From Dehalococcoidia bacterium (GTDB lineage Bacteria > Chloroflexota > Dehalococcoidia > Dehalococcoidales > W693), in assembly GCA_030627335.1 (NCBI GenBank), contig DAOUSH010000017.1, positions 1 to 7,188 of the forward strand: a stretch of DNA of 7,188 bases, in the 5' to 3' direction. Positions 7,034-7,188 of this stretch are shown in pieces; positions within the stretch are counted from its first letter, which is position 1; the number at the start of each line of letters is the position of its first letter. The translations under genes were made by a program, and so were the position numbers. The notes under the pieces were generated by a model. It saw nothing but the letters and a program-made list of their open reading frames with translations, did not search any database and was not told the origin of the DNA.

Positions 7034-7037
7034 CCTT

Positions 7038-7066
7038 ACACTAACACAGCGTTTCGGCTTTGTCAA
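7038..7066 (-). promoter_or_regulatory. Candidate sigma70-type promoter of the GOGAT/his operon
   Basis: On the minus strand a perfect TTGACA -35 (7061-7066) is followed by a 17-base spacer and TAGTGT (7038-7043) as a weak -10, matching three of six consensus bases including the first two and the last. A TG one base upstream of the -10 gives an extended -10 that may compensate. Transcription would start near 7031, about 40 bases before the ferredoxin start codon. It is the best-placed promoter for the operon. Confidence 0.55.
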
Positions 7067-7117
7067 TACCTTTATATTAATTTTTCCCGGATTTTCACTA
7101 TTTGAACAAAGCGCCGC

Positions 7118-7128
7118 CCGGTAACCGG
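7118..7128. repeat. Short palindrome CCGGT-A-ACCGG
   Basis: Perfect 5-base inverted arms flank a single A, immediately upstream of the plus-strand -35 element. It could be a half of a larger regulatory region. Such a short palindrome can also arise by chance, and no T-run follows it. Confidence 0.25.
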
Positions 7129-7157
7129 TTGACAATACCCCCTACCTGGAGTATTAT
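7129..7157 (+). promoter_or_regulatory. Strong divergent sigma70-type promoter reading out of the window
   Basis: On the plus strand TTGACA (7129-7134) is followed by exactly 17 bases and TATTAT (7152-7157), which matches the -10 consensus at five of six positions. Transcription would start near 7164 and run rightwards. No start codon with an SD is visible before 7188, so the gene it serves lies beyond the window. The region between the two start codons is therefore a divergent promoter region. Confidence 0.65.
7135..7154 (+). promoter_or_regulatory. Inverted repeat filling the spacer of the divergent promoter (possible MerR-type operator)
   Basis: ATACCCC (7135-7141) and GGAGTAT (7148-7154) are inverted arms, matching at six of seven positions, around six central bases. 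A dyad placed between the -35 and -10 elements is where MerR-family activators bind. However, the apparent spacer is 17 bases and not the elongated 19-20 of that family, unless the true -10 is the poorer TATGGA at 7155-7160. A simple repressor site is equally possible. Confidence 0.35.
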
Positions 7158-7188
7158 GGATAGCTAAATATTACTTCCTGTCCTGTCA

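Noticed and set aside
6991..7188. Small RNA, riboswitch, tRNA or terminator in the intergenic region
   Set aside because: No cloverleaf, no GC stem followed by a T-run and no known riboswitch core could be recognised. Only promoters and short dyads are supported.
1..7188. Mobile element, CRISPR array, toxin-antitoxin or defence system
   Set aside because: No transposase, spaced direct repeats, or small paired genes were seen; every operon gene with recognisable motifs is metabolic or electron-transfer.

Overview
The window holds one tight, co-directional minus-strand operon, read from right to left. It makes an archaeal/Thermotoga-type 'split' glutamate synthase (GOGAT) and also the two subunits of imidazole glycerol phosphate (IGP) synthase of histidine biosynthesis. 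The layout is bacterial: sigma70-like promoters, Shine-Dalgarno (SD) sites and gaps of 0-34 bp. The heavy use of 4Fe-4S proteins and the split, ferredoxin-fused GOGAT suggest a strict anaerobe. Moderate GC with this gene set would fit Chloroflexota (Dehalococcoidia) or a similar anaerobic lineage. That placement is recall and inference, not proof.

Layout in transcription order: a divergent intergenic region (6991-7188) with promoters on both strands and inverted repeats; a 16-cysteine ferredoxin (6526-6990); hisH (5874-6491); a NirB/NADH-oxidase-like FAD oxidoreductase (4527-5855); the GOGAT glutaminase subunit (3353-4504); hisF (2586-3353, sharing one base with the previous stop); the GOGAT FMN subunit with a fused N-terminal two-cluster ferredoxin domain (1070-2575); the GOGAT GXGXG beta-helix subunit (295-1065); and the first 92 codons of a receiver-like protein that runs off the left edge (1-277). 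No terminator is visible inside the operon, and no gap within it exceeds 34 bp.

Proposed teamwork: the glutaminase subunit frees ammonia from glutamine, and the FMN subunit makes glutamate from 2-oxoglutarate. Electrons probably come from NAD(P)H through the FAD oxidoreductase and the polyferredoxin, in place of the usual GltD. HisH and HisF form a second glutamine-dependent ammonia-channelling enzyme. Its genes are interleaved with the GOGAT genes instead of adjacent. The terminal receiver-like protein has Glu where the phosphoacceptor Asp should be and may be a phosphorylation-independent regulator.

These are recognisable metabolic families and I see no wholly new system. The points worth a second look are the gene interleaving, the replaced electron-input module, two extra cysteines at the GOGAT 3Fe-4S site, the pseudo-receiver, and the operator-like repeats in the divergent promoter region.
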